Assembly: GCA_027024625.1 (NCBI GenBank)
Contig: JALVRY010000010.1
Location: forward strand, 1-7,801
DNA length: 7,801 nucleotides
Reading direction: 5' to 3'
Source of the DNA: Thiotrichaceae bacterium
Lineage (GTDB): Bacteria > Pseudomonadota > Gammaproteobacteria > Thiotrichales > Thiotrichaceae
Shown: one piece after another, positions 6,704 through 7,801 of the stretch
Numbering within the stretch: position 1 is the stretch's first letter
How the letters are laid out: every line of letters starts with the position of its first letter
Notes under the pieces: model-generated
What the model saw: the letters and a program-made list of their open reading frames with translations, nothing else
Told to the model about the DNA's origin: nothing
Database searches by the model: none
Made by a program: the position numbers and the translations under genes

Positions 6704-7801
6704 CTGCGATTTTCTAACTCGTAAGTACCATTCCGATAACAAACGCACTTGCTTTTCGGTATAGCCACGTTCAATCATACGCTCCACAAAGTTATCGTGC
6801 TTTCTTTGCTCATCGGCTGACGATTTTGCACTAAAAGAGATAACGGGTAATAGCTCTTCTGTACTCGAGAACATTTTCTTTTCAATCACACGGCGTAGTT
6901 TTTCGTAGCTTGTCCAGCTTGGATTTTCACCACCATTATTGGCTCTAGCACGTAATACAAAGTTAACAATTTCATTTCGAAAATCTTTTGGGTTACTGAT
7001 GCCAGCAGGCTTTTCAATTTTCTCTAAATCAGCATTCAGTGCCATGCGATCTAAAAATTCACCCGTATCTGGATCACGGTATTCTTGATCTTGAATCCAA
7101 AAGTCGGCGTAGGTAACGTAGCGATCAAAAACATTCTGCCCATATTCAGAGTAAGACTCGAGATAGGCTGTTTGAATTTCTTTACCAATGAAGTCAACAT
7201 AGCGAGGCGTAATAAATTCTTTAATATGCCCAATATAACGATCATGTAAATCTTGTGGAAATTGCTCACGCTCAATCTGCTGTTCTAATACATAAAGCAA
7301 ATGCACAGGATCAGCGGCAACTTCTGTGGCATCAAAATTAAAGACTTTTGAAAGTATTTTGAAAGCAAATCGTGTGGAAATACCATCCATTCCCTCATCC
7401 ATCCCCGCAGCATCTTTATATTCCTGCAAGGTTTTGGCTTTAGGATCAGTATCTTTTAAGTTTTCTCCATCATATATCCGCATCTTTGAATAAAGATTAG
7501 AATTCTCTGGGATGCGTAAGCGTGACAGCACAGAAAACTGTGCCAACATTTTCATTGTATCTGGAGCGCAATGAGCATGTGATAAGGAACTATGAGCAAG
7601 CAGCTTTTCATAAATTTTCACTTCATCCGAGACACGTAAACAGTACGGAACTTTTACGATAGAAACTCTATCTATAAATGCTTCATTATTTTTATCATTT
7701 TTAAAACTCTGCCATTCTGATTCATTTGAATGGGCTAAAATAACACCACTAAAAGGAATCGCTCCAATACTTTCCGTACCATTATAATTACCTTCTTGTG
7801 T
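6701..7801 (-). CDS. prkA: PrkA (YeaG) AAA+ / serine protein kinase family protein, N-terminal part outside the window
   Basis: The frame is open from the right edge to a TGA at 6701-6703, giving the last 366 residues of a protein that is about 640 residues in E. coli YeaG. A GTG at 7621 is internal: the upstream codons continue the family sequence (GVILAHSNESEW, NNEAFIDRV, VKVPYCLRV), so the true start is beyond the window. The visible part holds the end of the AAA+ module and the PrkA C-terminal domain, with DGENLKDTDPKAK, FAFKILSKVFNFD, VLEQQIEREQFPQ, YVTYADFWIQDQEYRDPDTG and IEKPAGISNPKDFRNEIVNF, ending WYLRVRKSQ. PrkA was described as a serine protein kinase; an ATP-dependent protease role has also been reported for the Bacillus protein. 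It is the first visible gene of prkA-yeaH-spoVR; its promoter lies outside the window. Confidence 0.96.
   Translation of the reverse strand, partial: TQEGNYNGTESIGAIPFSGVILAHSNESEWQSFKNDKNNEAFIDRVSIVKVPYCLRVSDEVKIYEKLLAHSSLSHAHCAPDTMKMLAQFSVLSRLRIPENSNLYSKMRIYDGENLKDTDPKAKTLQEYKDAAGMDEGMDGISTRFAFKILSKVFNFDATEVAADPVHLLYVLEQQIEREQFPQDLHDRYIGHIKEFITPRYVDFIGKEIQTAYLESYSEYGQNVFDRYVTYADFWIQDQEYRDPDTGEFLDRMALNADLEKIEKPAGISNPKDFRNEIVNFVLRARANNGGENPSWTSYEKLRRVIEKKMFSSTEELLPVISFSAKSSADEQRKHDNFVERMIERGYTEKQVRLLSEWYLRVRKSQ

Noticed and set aside
7619..7621. GTG as a start codon giving a 306-residue protein
   Set aside because: The frame continues upstream to the window edge with clear PrkA sequence, so this Val codon is internal.

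Overview
The window looks like chromosomal DNA of an AT-rich gammaproteobacterium. From memory, the NAD kinase, RecJ and the three stress-operon proteins resemble their Escherichia coli counterparts (NadK, RecJ, YeaG, YeaH, YcgB) along their whole visible length. The genus cannot be named from this sequence. I see no tRNA, rRNA, insertion sequence, prophage or CRISPR array. No stretch over 300 bases lacks a gene.

Left part (1-3019): a CheY-like pseudo-receiver gene, cut by the left edge, runs leftward. It diverges across only 35 bases from nadK (GTG start, good ribosome binding site). recJ follows nadK on the same strand after 34 bases. The open frame of recJ extends back into nadK, but homology puts the real start at 1298, giving 573 residues.

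Middle (3020-3830): a 153-base spacer with a small perfect dyad leads into a gene for a small Sec-exported protein. That protein is almost entirely 15 in-phase nonapeptides of the RTX calcium-binding type, bracketed by cysteines. A perfect 15-bp hairpin lies between this gene and the convergent spoVR.

Right part (3831-7801, minus strand): prkA (N-terminal part outside the window), then yeaH, then spoVR. This is a known conserved set of a PrkA AAA+/kinase-family protein, a von Willebrand-A-like UPF0229 protein and a SpoVR-family protein, associated with starvation and stationary-phase stress in non-sporulating bacteria. yeaH and spoVR overlap by four bases (ATGA), which suggests translational coupling. 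The 93-base prkA-yeaH spacer can fold into a two-tier stem that ends against the yeaH ribosome binding site.

Most of the window is conserved housekeeping and stress-response content. The least ordinary items are the RTX-like exported protein, the structured prkA-yeaH spacer, and the pseudo-receiver with Glu at the predicted phosphorylation site. I do not see convincing evidence of a wholly new system.
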